Part shown: positions 26,352-34,055 of the stretch, piece by piece
Numbering within the stretch: position 1 is the first letter of the stretch
Layout: each line of letters starts with the position of its first letter
NCBI RefSeq assembly: GCF_014692495.1
Contig: NZ_JACOIJ010000035.1
Coordinates: 1 to 34,055, forward strand
Origin: Sphingobacterium litopenaei
GTDB lineage: Bacteria > Bacteroidota > Bacteroidia > Sphingobacteriales > Sphingobacteriaceae
Direction: 5' to 3'
DNA: 34,055 nt
The notes under the pieces: generated by a model
What the model was told of the DNA's origin: nothing
What the model saw: the letters and a program-made list of their open reading frames with translations, nothing else
Databases searched by the model: none
Position numbers and translations under genes: made by a program

Positions 26352-27422
26352 TTAACGTAAAATAACCTGAACTGGAGAACCATCACGCAACGACATCACG
26401 CCTGACGTTAAAATCGTATCTCCTTCCACCAATCCTTTTGTAATCAATACATCTGCATCTGTACGTCCTCCTGTTTCCACGATTACCTCTTTGGCTTTAC
26501 CATCGCGCAAAACAAATATCTTTTTACCATTTTGAATCGGAATTAATGATTCTGCTGGAACTAATAAACCATTCTCAACAGTTTCCAGCGGGAAAGTCAC
26601 ATTCGCAAAAGCTCCAGGAATTAATTTATTGCTACCTCCTTGAGCAATTGCTTTTACCAACAATGTACGTGTATTCGCTTCTATTACTGGCTCAATAGCA
26701 TACACCGATGCAGAGAATTTCTGTTCGTCTCCTTGAATGGAAAACTCTACACGACTACCTTTATTTACCATATAAGCATAACGTTCAGGTATGGAGAAAA
26801 GTAATTTTACTTGTGCTGTATTGGCAAGATTTGCTATCACGGTAGCAGGTGTAATATAACTGCCTTTAGAAATATTACGAAGACCTATTTTACCTGAAAA
26901 AGGAGCGCGCACCAAAGTTTTACTCAACTGCGCATTGATCAGTTGAATTTGAGATTCAGCTGTACGAAAATCTGCTGAAGCAATATCATATTCTTCTTGG
27001 CTAATAGCTTCTTTTTCTAATAATAATTTTGCTCGGCGCGCATTTTCACCTGCAAGCTCTGAACGCGTACGAGCTTGTGCTAACTGCGCTCTTAGTTCTG
27101 CATCATTGATTTTTATCAATACTTGACCTGCAGAAACGGAGCTTCCTTCCTGGAAGTTTAAAGACTCCACAATACCCGAAACTTCAGAATGCAATTCCAC
27201 CACTTCATTCGCTTCTATAGAACCACTTAATGAAAGGTAATCCGCAAAAGGTTGCCCTTGTACCACCCTACCGTATACTTTATTGCCTCCACCACGGCTT
27301 CCGCCACCTCCAGCAGATTTATTTGCTTCTTCTTTTTTTGTGTTCGTAATAATACGATACGTCACTAATCCAATAATAATTAATAGTCCTATGCTTAGAA
27401 ATATAATGGCTTTTTTGCTCAT
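26352..27422 (-). CDS. RND efflux membrane-fusion (periplasmic adaptor) protein
   Basis: Adaptor of 356 aa linking the inner-membrane pump to the outer-membrane channel. One N-terminal membrane segment (KKAIIFLSIGLLIIIGLV, about 3-20) anchors it, followed by a glycine-rich linker (GGGGSRGGGNK). Then come the split lipoyl domain (VELHSEVSGIVESLNFQEGS and the matching APFSGKIGLRNISKGSYI), an alpha-hairpin between them (about 100-155), and beta-barrel and membrane-proximal domains. I chose the ATG at 27422; the in-frame start at 27530 adds 36 residues with no expected feature. First gene of the operon; a weak TTTG/TATTTCCA pair upstream on the minus strand may be its promoter, but I do not call it. 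Confidence 0.95.
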   Translation of the reverse strand: MSKKAIIFLSIGLLIIIGLVTYRIITNTKKEEANKSAGGGGSRGGGNKVYGRVVQGQPFADYLSLSGSIEANEVVELHSEVSGIVESLNFQEGSSVSAGQVLIKINDAELRAQLAQARTRSELAGENARRAKLLLEKEAISQEEYDIASADFRTAESQIQLINAQLSKTLVRAPFSGKIGLRNISKGSYITPATVIANLANTAQVKLLFSIPERYAYMVNKGSRVEFSIQGDEQKFSASVYAIEPVIEANTRTLLVKAIAQGGSNKLIPGAFANVTFPLETVENGLLVPAESLIPIQNGKKIFVLRDGKAKEVIVETGGRTDADVLITKGLVEGDTILTSGVMSLRDGSPVQVILR

Positions 27423-27594
27423 AAGTTTAGATATATTTAGCCCTAAAAAATGGAAATACAAGATAAAGCTATTTAAGCAAAGAACATGTAAAAATCTGGA
27501 TATAAATAAGATTTGCCTTTCAAGATTCATTATTTACACTATTAATTAGGGTTTAAAATTTTAATCTAAATACTAAAATCCTCCAAAAAATATC

Positions 27595-27634
27595 AACAAA
27601 AAAAAAGCCCTCTATCAAATCGACAGAGGGCTTT
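27595..27634 (-). terminator. Rho-independent terminator of the SusC-SusD-discoidin operon
   Basis: AAAGCCCTCT pairs with AGAGGGCTTT (10 bp, 11-base loop) and is followed on the minus strand by a run of T. It lies 29 bp after the stop of the discoidin-domain gene. Confidence 0.85.
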
Positions 27635-27662
27635 GCGTAAAAATCTATTTGTAAAATTATTT

Positions 27663-28553
27663 TTAATAATTATTCTCCGCTAATAATTCCGCATCGGTAA
27701 CTTCTTCATGCATGGTATAATAAGCTATTTCACCTAAGTGCGTGTATGTAGTCGTACCGTTAGCTTTCAAAATCATCAAACGATGAAATTTAGCTTCGTA
27801 ATTCGCACCAAAATCAACCATTTTTTCCTCCGTATAAGGCTCAATAGGTAGGCCGTCACGTGAAGTCCATACACGTTCCCATGTAGCTCCATCATTTGAA
27901 ATTTCGAGAGCAAATTGTGTTGGTCTTCCTGAGGCATTCGTGGATTGTCGGAAAAAGTATTTCACAGCTCCAATTTTCTTAGGAGTTTCGGATTTTAAAG
28001 TAATCCAGTGAGGTAAATTAGCAACGCCTGAAGACCATGCGGTGTGCCAAAAGGTATTTTTATTACCATCCACCAAATTCACTTTAGGTCCTTCCGTAGT
28101 CTCTTGGGTATAGGTGTCTAGCATATCAGCATTAACTCCTTCTACCTTCGTCAACTGATCCGAATAGTAAACTACTTTATTAGGTCTTCGGATAGGTCTT
28201 ACAGCCTCTGTTACTAATTCACTTGGACCGTATATTTTACCAGAACTATTTAAGTTAACTGTTTTCACTTTGAACGTGTACTCCAATTTATTTAAAAGTC
28301 CTTCTACAACTAACGAGTCTGTGTATTTAGAAACTGGTACACTAATAATTTCACCTTTTTTCTCATAACTAACCTCCACATAATTAAAACCACTATCTGA
28401 AGGCAAAGTCCATTTGATAACTGCACCACCTACAATAGGTTTTGCGGTAACATTGCTTACTTCTGAAGGTATTGATAAACCTTCTGCTCCATCTTCTTTA
28501 GAACAGCTTGTCAAAGCAGCTATCAATAATCCTGTATATAATAATCTTTTCAT
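27663..28553 (-). CDS. DUF4959/discoidin (F5/8 type C) domain surface lipoprotein
   Basis: Lipoprotein of 296 aa with lipobox LTSC (lipidated C17) followed by SKEDGAEG, a polar start as seen in surface-exposed Bacteroidota lipoproteins. The first part (about 25-120) is an Ig/fibronectin-like fold (VSNVTAKPIVGGAVIKWTLP, YTFKVKTVNL) matching DUF4959-type proteins. The second (about 145-280) looks like a discoidin domain: NLVDGNKNTFWHTAWSSG, LPHWITLKSE, GRPTQFALEISNDGATWERV and a final sheet. Such domains bind glycans. It follows susD by 16 bp and probably acts as an extra surface glycan-binding protein. The start at 28553 places the signal at the N-terminus; a longer reading overlaps susD. No catalytic domain is seen. 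Confidence 0.82.
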   Translation of the reverse strand: MKRLLYTGLLIAALTSCSKEDGAEGLSIPSEVSNVTAKPIVGGAVIKWTLPSDSGFNYVEVSYEKKGEIISVPVSKYTDSLVVEGLLNKLEYTFKVKTVNLNSSGKIYGPSELVTEAVRPIRRPNKVVYYSDQLTKVEGVNADMLDTYTQETTEGPKVNLVDGNKNTFWHTAWSSGVANLPHWITLKSETPKKIGAVKYFFRQSTNASGRPTQFALEISNDGATWERVWTSRDGLPIEPYTEEKMVDFGANYEAKFHRLMILKANGTTTYTHLGEIAYYTMHEEVTDAELLAENNY

Positions 28554-28569
28554 TAGTATCTTATTTTGA

Positions 28570-30408
28570 TTAGTAACCAATATTTTGAACAATATTTGGA
28601 TTCTTGTTAATATCAGCTGTTGGAATTGGCATTAGATAGAAAGCTGGGGTTCTGAAATTTCTTACAAATTGAACTGTTGTAACATTAAAGAATTCCGCAT
28701 CTGTAGTACCTTGGATGTTCATCCCTTTAGCTTGCGTACCTAGAGGTTGTTCTGCTTCCATCCATCTTCTCAAATCCCAGAATCTATGATTCTCCAAATA
28801 GAATTCAATCGAACGTTCTTGTCTTACGATACTACGCAATTGGGCTTGAGTAGTAGCACCACCAATTGGTCCCCATGCTTCATCTATTGTAGGTATTCCA
28901 GCACGTTTACGTACTTTATCAATATAAGTTTTCGCCAATGTAATGTTGCTAGCATCATATTCGATTAATGCTTCAGCATAGGATAAATATAACTCAGCTA
29001 AACGCACCAAAGGCCAAGGATAAGATTCTGCAATCGTTGGTTGTGCTTCAATATTTTGGTTTGCACCAAATTTAGGACTAACACCTTTTTTATTTAAATA
29101 TCCTGTTGGTGAATAGTTGTTAGAACGACCTTTGATACCATGATCATCATTTTTTCTAAACATTGTTTTCACCTCTTGAATACCACCTGGTCTCAATATT
29201 TCATAATTACCATTGTGGTAGGCAATCCACGCATTGAAGCGAGGCTCGCGGTGCAAGTTAAGGTTTAGCGTATTTCCTCCTAATGGAGATGTTCCTACAC
29301 CGTAGCGATTGCTATAATTATACGCTGGATCTTTGTCGATTGGAAGACCATTTTCTGTATAGAATAATTCTACCATAGATAATGTTGGCGAAACACCATT
29401 GTAAGCTCCTGGGCTATAGAATGGAGTACTCTTATTTTGGAAATCATAAATACCTTCTCTGCGTGTATCTGTCCAGATAAGTTCATTAGATTCTTTATCA
29501 ACAAAAGTATAGCGCAAGTCTTTTTCAACTTGTTTTGCTGGTAAGCCAGTCATTGTAGAATTTGCATATAAGCCATATCCTTGACCCTCTGCCAAGTCAA
29601 TTACTTCTTTGTACGCATCAATCGCTTTTTTCCATTTTTCTCTATCATAGTTCGTTGGAATCAAATTGTTGCCTGATTTATCTACGAAGTCCGCATAGAA
29701 ACTTGTTTTTAAGCCTCCACCACCGTTGAACAAAGGTGATGCAGCATACAACAACATACGTGCTTTGATAGCTTTTGCAGCTAAACTTGTCGCTAAACCG
29801 TATTCATTACCCACTCTTTTGGCAGGTAAGCTTGCAGCTGCTTCGTCTAATTTTGTAACTACAAAATCTACAGACTCCTCATAAGTGCTTCTCGCTTTAT
29901 ACGTATCCGAAGCTTGGTTAACATCCTCTACTCCATTAATCAAGATTACTGGACCATACATTCTCACTAATAAGAAGTGGTAGTATCCAATCAAGAAGTT
30001 TGCTTGTGCTTTGTAATCTGCTTTTTTGTCTTCTGATAAGCCAGGAACTTTATCAATATTATCCACCAAAATATATGTTTGACGAATTCCTTTGTACAAC
30101 GTTCCCCAATATGATATCACCGGGTTAGAAGCTGTAAAAGTTCCTTTAGGAAATTGAGCAAAAGTCTCATGTTCAAAAGATGTGATCACCTCATCCGTAG
30201 TCATTAAGTCTATAGATGATTGTCCCACTCTGACAGCAGGCAAATAGTTATAACATGAATATAAAAATCTTTCTGCCGCAAATTCATCCACGAAAGCATC
30301 CTCTTCTGTTGGTCTTTCATCTGGAACGACATCCAAAAAGCTAGAACAACTGTAATTTAATGCAAGAAAAAGCACTAATATTACGTATATATAATTTCTC
30401 TTAATCAT
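28570..30408 (-). CDS. SusD/RagB family outer-membrane nutrient-binding lipoprotein
   Basis: Surface lipoprotein of 612 aa that captures oligosaccharides (or another nutrient) and passes them to its SusC partner. The lipobox LNYSC gives lipidated C21. The N-terminal SusD-like domain has the usual FLDVVPDERPTEEDAFVDEF start, and TPR-like helices follow (KADYKAQANFLIGYYHFLLV, ATSLAAKAIKARMLLYAASP). The C-terminal RagB/SusD domain contains WPLVRLAELYLSYAEALIEY, YIDKVRKRAGIP and RSIVRQERSIEFYLENHRFW with DLRRW, which are strong family hallmarks. It starts 15 bp after the SusC gene. The ligand cannot be predicted. Confidence 0.96.
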   Translation of the reverse strand: MIKRNYIYVILVLFLALNYSCSSFLDVVPDERPTEEDAFVDEFAAERFLYSCYNYLPAVRVGQSSIDLMTTDEVITSFEHETFAQFPKGTFTASNPVISYWGTLYKGIRQTYILVDNIDKVPGLSEDKKADYKAQANFLIGYYHFLLVRMYGPVILINGVEDVNQASDTYKARSTYEESVDFVVTKLDEAAASLPAKRVGNEYGLATSLAAKAIKARMLLYAASPLFNGGGGLKTSFYADFVDKSGNNLIPTNYDREKWKKAIDAYKEVIDLAEGQGYGLYANSTMTGLPAKQVEKDLRYTFVDKESNELIWTDTRREGIYDFQNKSTPFYSPGAYNGVSPTLSMVELFYTENGLPIDKDPAYNYSNRYGVGTSPLGGNTLNLNLHREPRFNAWIAYHNGNYEILRPGGIQEVKTMFRKNDDHGIKGRSNNYSPTGYLNKKGVSPKFGANQNIEAQPTIAESYPWPLVRLAELYLSYAEALIEYDASNITLAKTYIDKVRKRAGIPTIDEAWGPIGGATTQAQLRSIVRQERSIEFYLENHRFWDLRRWMEAEQPLGTQAKGMNIQGTTDAEFFNVTTVQFVRNFRTPAFYLMPIPTADINKNPNIVQNIGY

Positions 30409-30422
30409 AATAATCTCTTCAA

Positions 30423-33400
30423 TTAATTAAATGTCATTTGAACCCCAATATTCATTGTTCTTTGTGTAGGATAGCTTAATCCAGCTCCTCCACCTTGCTC
30501 TGGGTCCCAATATTTGAATTTTGAGAATGTAGCTAGATTTAACCCACTACAATAAAAACGAGCGAATTTATAAGAGTATCCTATCTCCGCATTTTTAAGC
30601 TTTAAGAATGCTCCATCTCTCATATAGTATGAAGAAACAGCTGTATTATTTGGATTATCAAGCTTGCTTAATTTTGGATAAGCTGCGTAAATATTAGGAT
30701 TTGACTCGCTAAAGTGATCATCCGCAATGAATGTCAACACATTGCGCTGGTCAGATGTACCAAATGGATGGAATCCTGACATAAACAATGACGTATGAGC
30801 AGCACCTTGGAAGAATAAAGAGAAATCAAACTTTTTAAATTTGAATGAAGGACCAAAACCATATACAATTTCTGGCGTAGTAGGATATCCCATTCTAACA
30901 CGGTCATCACTGTTTACCAAACCGTCATTATTGTAATCGGTATACTTAATGTCACCGCCTGAAACAAAACCACCTAATTGTTGAATAGGGCTATTCGCTA
31001 CTTCGGCATCATCAATAAATAAACGTTCTGCAAGATACCCCAATTGTGTGTTGATAGGATAACCTGTATAGTTCAAATTTTTATTTACCGCAAAAGCCGG
31101 TTCGTCATAATCAGTAATCACATTGTGCGCATATGTAAACGTACCTTTCAAGGCCATGGATAAATCAGAAGTGATCTGTTTGAAATAATCAGCTGATATA
31201 TCGATACCCTTTGCTGACACACGACCCAAGTTTCCATAGATAGTCGTACCACTCGTTCCTAAATAATCTGGAATTGTTTGACGAGATAAGAAGATATTAC
31301 GACGATCCTCTTTGTACACATCAAATACAAAGTTCAAAGAGTTAAATAATCCTAACTCAATAGCTGCATTGTATTGTTCTGAAATTTCCCATGTAATATT
31401 TGGGTTGGAGAAACGATTATAACTAGGTCCACTACGCGTATAATCTTGCGTAATACCTGTCGTAAAAGATTGAGATGTCAAGTTGATATCAGACAAATAA
31501 ACAAAACGCTCTGAACCAATCTGATCATTACCTGCTAATCCCCAAGAACCTCTTAATTTCAAATGATGAATCTTATCTTTTAAAGGCTCAAAGAAATTTT
31601 CGTTGCTAATATTGTAACCTACACCGAATGATGGGAAGAAGCCGAACTTACTTCCTTTTGCAAAATTTTCCGAACCGTTGTATCCGAATGTACCTTGGAA
31701 TAAATATCTATTATCATAGCTATAAGATAATCTTCCTGAATACGACATAGATCTTTTTGGCAATGAATTTATCAAACTACCACCCGCATTGTTTACGTTG
31801 TAATCTGTTTGGTAGTATACCAACACACCACTCACATCATGCAAATCAAAAGTTCGTTGGTAATTTAAACCCGCCTGAAAATATAATGATCTATCACCTT
31901 CTGTACCTGTTCCTGTACCCAGAGTTTCAGATTGTACAGATCCTACACGACCTAATGAATAAATATATTTTCCATCTGCATCAACACTATAATTTAAGAT
32001 TTCATAATTGTTGACACCACGGCTTCTTGATGTCGTTGTTGACGACCAGTTTTTGAAAGACATCAATCCATTTGCACTCAAACCTTTTGTCAAGAAGTCC
32101 AAACTTTGAGTCAAATCTAAAGTTGCCATTACTGTACTTTGAAAGTTAGATGAATAACCATCTACCATCCAAGCATAAGGGTTTATAAATCCATTATTAT
32201 AACGTCCACCTGTTTTACCACCAAACAAAAATCCTTCTGGGAATTGTTCATTATTTGGAAAAAACACTGGAAAATCAACTGGATTGGCATTAATCGCATT
32301 GGAGAATATATCACTAACACTTCTATTTGGTCCTTTATAATCTCTTAATTGCGTATTTAACTTCAATGAAGCTTTTGTAGTAGGCGTTAGTTGTGCAAAC
32401 AAGTTATTTTGAAAAGTATAACGATTAACTTTGATGTTATTGCTATAACTATTTACATCTGATGAACGCAACATACCATCATCCATGTTTAAAGTTGCAC
32501 TCATAAAGTAATCCACTTTGGCACCACCACCCTGCACGTTAGCATTCAAAGCTCTTCCTTGCGCATTCTTTTTAAACATTTCTGCATACCAATTTACATC
32601 TGGGAATACTAAAGGATCTAGTCCATTACGAGTACCTTCTATTTTGTCTTTAGTATACAAGATTTCGCCAGTACCTCTCGCATTTACAGCCTCATTATAC
32701 AATTCCATGAAACGAGTACCATCTACAAATTTAGGCACACGAATTGGCGTGTTGATTGCATTTTCAAGGCGGATATTTATTCGGGCTTTATCTAAATTTT
32801 TACCTCGTTTTGTAGTTACGATCATTACGCCATTCGCTCCTTTAGTACCATACATCGCTGTAGCGTTGGCATCTTTCAAAATAGAAAAACTTTCAATAGC
32901 TTCTGGGGCGATAGCATTTAAATCTCCAGTCGAAGCGGGCACACCATCAATAATAATCAAAGGTGAATTGATACCGCTGAAAGTAGATATTCCTCTTATG
33001 TAAAAAGTAGATCCATCAGCTCCTGGCTCTCCCGAACGTTGAAAAGCGACAACTCCCGCCAATTTACCTGCAATAGCGTTAGACAAATTAGCAGTTGGAA
33101 TTTTTAATTCTTCAGGTTTAACACTAGTGATCGATCCTACTAATGTTGACTTTTTTTGTTGTCCAGCCAAACCCGTAACAGTCACTTCTTCTAGACCTGT
33201 TACATCTTTTTCTAATGTTATTTCAATATTACCTTTAGAATCGATAACAACTCTTTCTTCCAAATATCCGATTAAAGATAAAACTAGCGTTTCACCTTTT
33301 TGGACGTTAATCACAAATCGACCATTCGCGTCTGTACTCGTACGGATGTTTTTGTTAAGCACCGACACCGTTACACCTTGTAACGCTTTGTTCTCAGCAT

Positions 33401-33593
33401 CCGTAACTTTCCCCGTTATCAAATTCTGTTGCGCGACAAATTCAACATGCGCTCTTTCTGAAATTGTATACGCAGAAACATTGTTTACAGCCACTAATGC
33501 CAATACAGCCACACAAGCTGTTTTTAATTTAGTCGGTCTGAAACAATGATTTACACTTTCGTACAAATCTCCTTTTAGTAACTGCTTTACCAT
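30423..33593 (-). CDS. SusC/RagA family TonB-dependent outer-membrane transporter
   Basis: TonB-linked beta-barrel of 1056 aa that imports the nutrient bound by SusD. After a signal peptide (LKTACVAVLALVAVNNVSAY) comes a CarboxypepD_reg-like domain (LITGKVTDAENKALQGVTVS, about 65-140), the plug domain with RGISTFSGINSPLIIIDGVP and SILKDANATAMYGTKGANGV, and a barrel of about 800 residues ending in a C-terminal phenylalanine-containing strand (VQMTFN). No N-terminal STN domain is seen, so direct FecR/anti-sigma signalling is unlikely. The start at 33593 is chosen from the signal peptide; the open frame extends to 33971 only by reading through the promoter and the rRNA terminator. It leads the SusC-SusD-discoidin operon. 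Confidence 0.95.
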   Translation of the reverse strand: MVKQLLKGDLYESVNHCFRPTKLKTACVAVLALVAVNNVSAYTISERAHVEFVAQQNLITGKVTDAENKALQGVTVSVLNKNIRTSTDANGRFVINVQKGETLVLSLIGYLEERVVIDSKGNIEITLEKDVTGLEEVTVTGLAGQQKKSTLVGSITSVKPEELKIPTANLSNAIAGKLAGVVAFQRSGEPGADGSTFYIRGISTFSGINSPLIIIDGVPASTGDLNAIAPEAIESFSILKDANATAMYGTKGANGVMIVTTKRGKNLDKARINIRLENAINTPIRVPKFVDGTRFMELYNEAVNARGTGEILYTKDKIEGTRNGLDPLVFPDVNWYAEMFKKNAQGRALNANVQGGGAKVDYFMSATLNMDDGMLRSSDVNSYSNNIKVNRYTFQNNLFAQLTPTTKASLKLNTQLRDYKGPNRSVSDIFSNAINANPVDFPVFFPNNEQFPEGFLFGGKTGGRYNNGFINPYAWMVDGYSSNFQSTVMATLDLTQSLDFLTKGLSANGLMSFKNWSSTTTSRSRGVNNYEILNYSVDADGKYIYSLGRVGSVQSETLGTGTGTEGDRSLYFQAGLNYQRTFDLHDVSGVLVYYQTDYNVNNAGGSLINSLPKRSMSYSGRLSYSYDNRYLFQGTFGYNGSENFAKGSKFGFFPSFGVGYNISNENFFEPLKDKIHHLKLRGSWGLAGNDQIGSERFVYLSDINLTSQSFTTGITQDYTRSGPSYNRFSNPNITWEISEQYNAAIELGLFNSLNFVFDVYKEDRRNIFLSRQTIPDYLGTSGTTIYGNLGRVSAKGIDISADYFKQITSDLSMALKGTFTYAHNVITDYDEPAFAVNKNLNYTGYPINTQLGYLAERLFIDDAEVANSPIQQLGGFVSGGDIKYTDYNNDGLVNSDDRVRMGYPTTPEIVYGFGPSFKFKKFDFSLFFQGAAHTSLFMSGFHPFGTSDQRNVLTFIADDHFSESNPNIYAAYPKLSKLDNPNNTAVSSYYMRDGAFLKLKNAEIGYSYKFARFYCSGLNLATFSKFKYWDPEQGGGAGLSYPTQRTMNIGVQMTFN

Positions 33594-33627
33594 AGTAGTG
33601 TTAAAAAATAATTGGTACTTCAATGCT

Positions 33628-33659
33628 GTAAAATACAGGCATAATTCCATGCATGCAAA
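33628..33659 (-). promoter_or_regulatory. Promoter of the susC operon
   Basis: On the minus strand TTTG (33659-33656), a 20-base spacer and TATTTTAC (33635-33628) resemble the Bacteroidota -33/-7 promoter, with the -7 box differing at the last bases. It would start transcription about 30 bases before the susC ATG. The -7 box lies within a small inverted repeat, CTGTA-AAA-TACAG (33626-33638). Confidence 0.5.
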
Positions 33660-33669
33660 AGCTTGATTA

Positions 33670-33707
33670 ACGAAATCGGTTGCGCATTTTTGCGCAACCG
33701 ATTTCGT
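33670..33707. promoter_or_regulatory. Perfect 17-bp dyad upstream of susC, paired LacI-type operator cores
   Basis: ACGAAATCGGTTGCGCA, a TTTT centre and the exact complement form a 17-bp perfect inverted repeat. Each arm holds AATCGGTT/AACCGATT, which fits the LacI-family core AANCGNTT, and the two CG centres are 22 bp apart, about two helical turns. The dyad ends 10 bp upstream of the putative -33 element. An RNA hairpin is possible, but it would lie outside the transcript if that promoter is right. No T-run follows on either strand. Confidence 0.6.
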
Positions 33708-33894
33708 AATTTTATTTGTAACAATATGTATCTTATTTAAAATTTTTAGTAAAAATAGTTTAAAATATGAAAAATTTATACTATTGAATCTGTTATTAAT
33801 AAATGATGTATAATTAACTAAAAATAAATGAGTTAGAAAAGAAATTATAGTAAGCTTATCTAATACTAAAAACTCCAAAACCGCATAAACAAGC

Positions 33895-33944
33895 ATAAAA
33901 AAAAAACACAAAAAAAGCCTTACCACGCTATGTGATAAGGCTTT
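33895..33944 (-). terminator. Rho-independent terminator of the rRNA operon
   Basis: AAAGCCTTA and TAAGGCTTT pair, with a C-A mismatch and an inner CAC/GTG stem around a GCTAT loop (33914-33944). On the minus strand a T-rich tract follows (33895-33913). It lies about 20 bp after the 5S rRNA 3' end. The gap 33594-33963 holds this terminator, the dyad and the susC promoter; nothing else is seen. Confidence 0.85.
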
Positions 33945-33963
33945 GCTTTGTTGTTTAATAAAA

Positions 33964-34055
33964 GAAGGCACCGACCTACTCTCCCACCTGTTACGGCAAT
34001 ACCATCGGCTCGGGCGGGCTTAACTGCTCTGTTCGGAATGGGAAGAGGTGAACAC
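33964..34055 (-). rRNA. rrf: 5S ribosomal RNA, 3' part (runs off the window)
   Basis: The complement reads GTGTTCACCTCTTCCCATTC then CGAACAGAGCAGTTAAGCCC, continues through CGATGGTATTGCC, and ends GGTCGGTGCCTTC. This is the conserved 5S body including the CCGAACAGAGCAGTTAAGC loop. About 92 bases are present; the 5' end and the rest of the rRNA operon lie beyond the right edge. The exact 3' end is uncertain by a few bases. Confidence 0.95.

Noticed and set aside
27260..27310. Glycine-codon repeat in the efflux adaptor gene
   Set aside because: It encodes an ordinary glycine-rich linker after the membrane anchor and is not a tandem repeat element.
27423..27530. Longer start for the efflux adaptor
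   Set aside because: The 36 added residues precede the expected N-terminal membrane anchor and have no matching feature.
32518..33549. Plus-strand open frames of 140-161 codons opposite susC
   Set aside because: They are antisense to a well-supported SusC coding sequence and show low-complexity, serine/threonine-rich translations with no family motif.
33594..33971. N-terminal extension of the susC reading frame into the 5S rRNA end
   Set aside because: The extra 126 residues are a translation of the promoter, dyad and rRNA terminator; a proper signal peptide begins after the ATG at 33593.
1..34055. CRISPR arrays, tRNA genes and replication origins
   Set aside because: No regularly spaced direct repeats, no cloverleaf-type sequence and no DnaA-box cluster were recognised by eye; a tRNA scan would settle the second point.

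Overview
The window looks like a chromosomal segment of a Bacteroidota bacterium, most likely family Sphingobacteriaceae (Sphingobacterium/Pedobacter type). Evidence: a SusC/SusD pair, a DUF4954 protein, DUF1080 and DUF4959-type families, lipoproteins with Bacteroidota-style lipoboxes, few Shine-Dalgarno sequences, promoter -7 boxes of the TAnnTTTG type, and a low-GC, A/T-rich intergenic landscape. The genus is an inference; no database search was possible.

Layout. 1-417: a broken IS110-type transposase remnant and a small inverted repeat unit, no intact gene. 418-5428 (minus): a tight four-gene set, topoisomerase IB, Ku, LigD and a DUF421 membrane protein, i.e. a bacterial non-homologous end-joining operon with two extra members. 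5665-9693 (plus): glmS and, 3 bp later, a DUF4954 beta-helix protein. 9753-10770 (minus): small heat-shock protein and folB, separated by a terminator. 10831-13821 (plus): secreted DUF1080 protein and a DPP-IV-like S9 peptidase. 14034-16853 (plus): carB, which ends after the second ATP-grasp half and lacks the regulatory domain. 17081-18927 (plus): an OLD-like ATPase/TOPRIM gene broken by two frameshifts and two stops. 19140-21698 (minus): a formylglycine-generating-enzyme-like lipoprotein and a Tat-exported GH109-like Gfo/Idh/MocA protein. 21954-27422 (minus): a complete tripartite RND efflux operon (adaptor, pump, outer-membrane factor). 27663-33593 (minus): SusC, SusD and a discoidin-domain lipoprotein. 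33964-34055: 3' part of a 5S rRNA (minus), the end of an rRNA operon, followed by its terminator.

How the genes work together. Three operons are clear from spacing: TopIB-Ku-LigD-DUF421, MFP-RND-TolC and SusC-SusD-discoidin. glmS and the DUF4954 gene are probably cotranscribed. The outer-membrane and exported proteins (SusCD, GH109-like protein, DUF1080 protein, FGE-like protein, S9 peptidase) suggest scavenging of glycans and peptides, but no polysaccharide-specific enzyme sits beside the SusCD pair and no sulfatase beside the FGE-like gene.

The points most worth a second look are the perfect 17-bp dyad upstream of susC, which holds two LacI-type operator cores 22 bp apart and shares an 11-mer with the glmS promoter; the NHEJ operon that includes topoisomerase IB and DUF421; the GlmS-DUF4954 pairing; the CarB without an allosteric domain; and the decayed OLD-like gene. 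I did not find a clearly new multi-gene system; the dyad and the two uncharacterised operon partners are the best candidates for undescribed biology.
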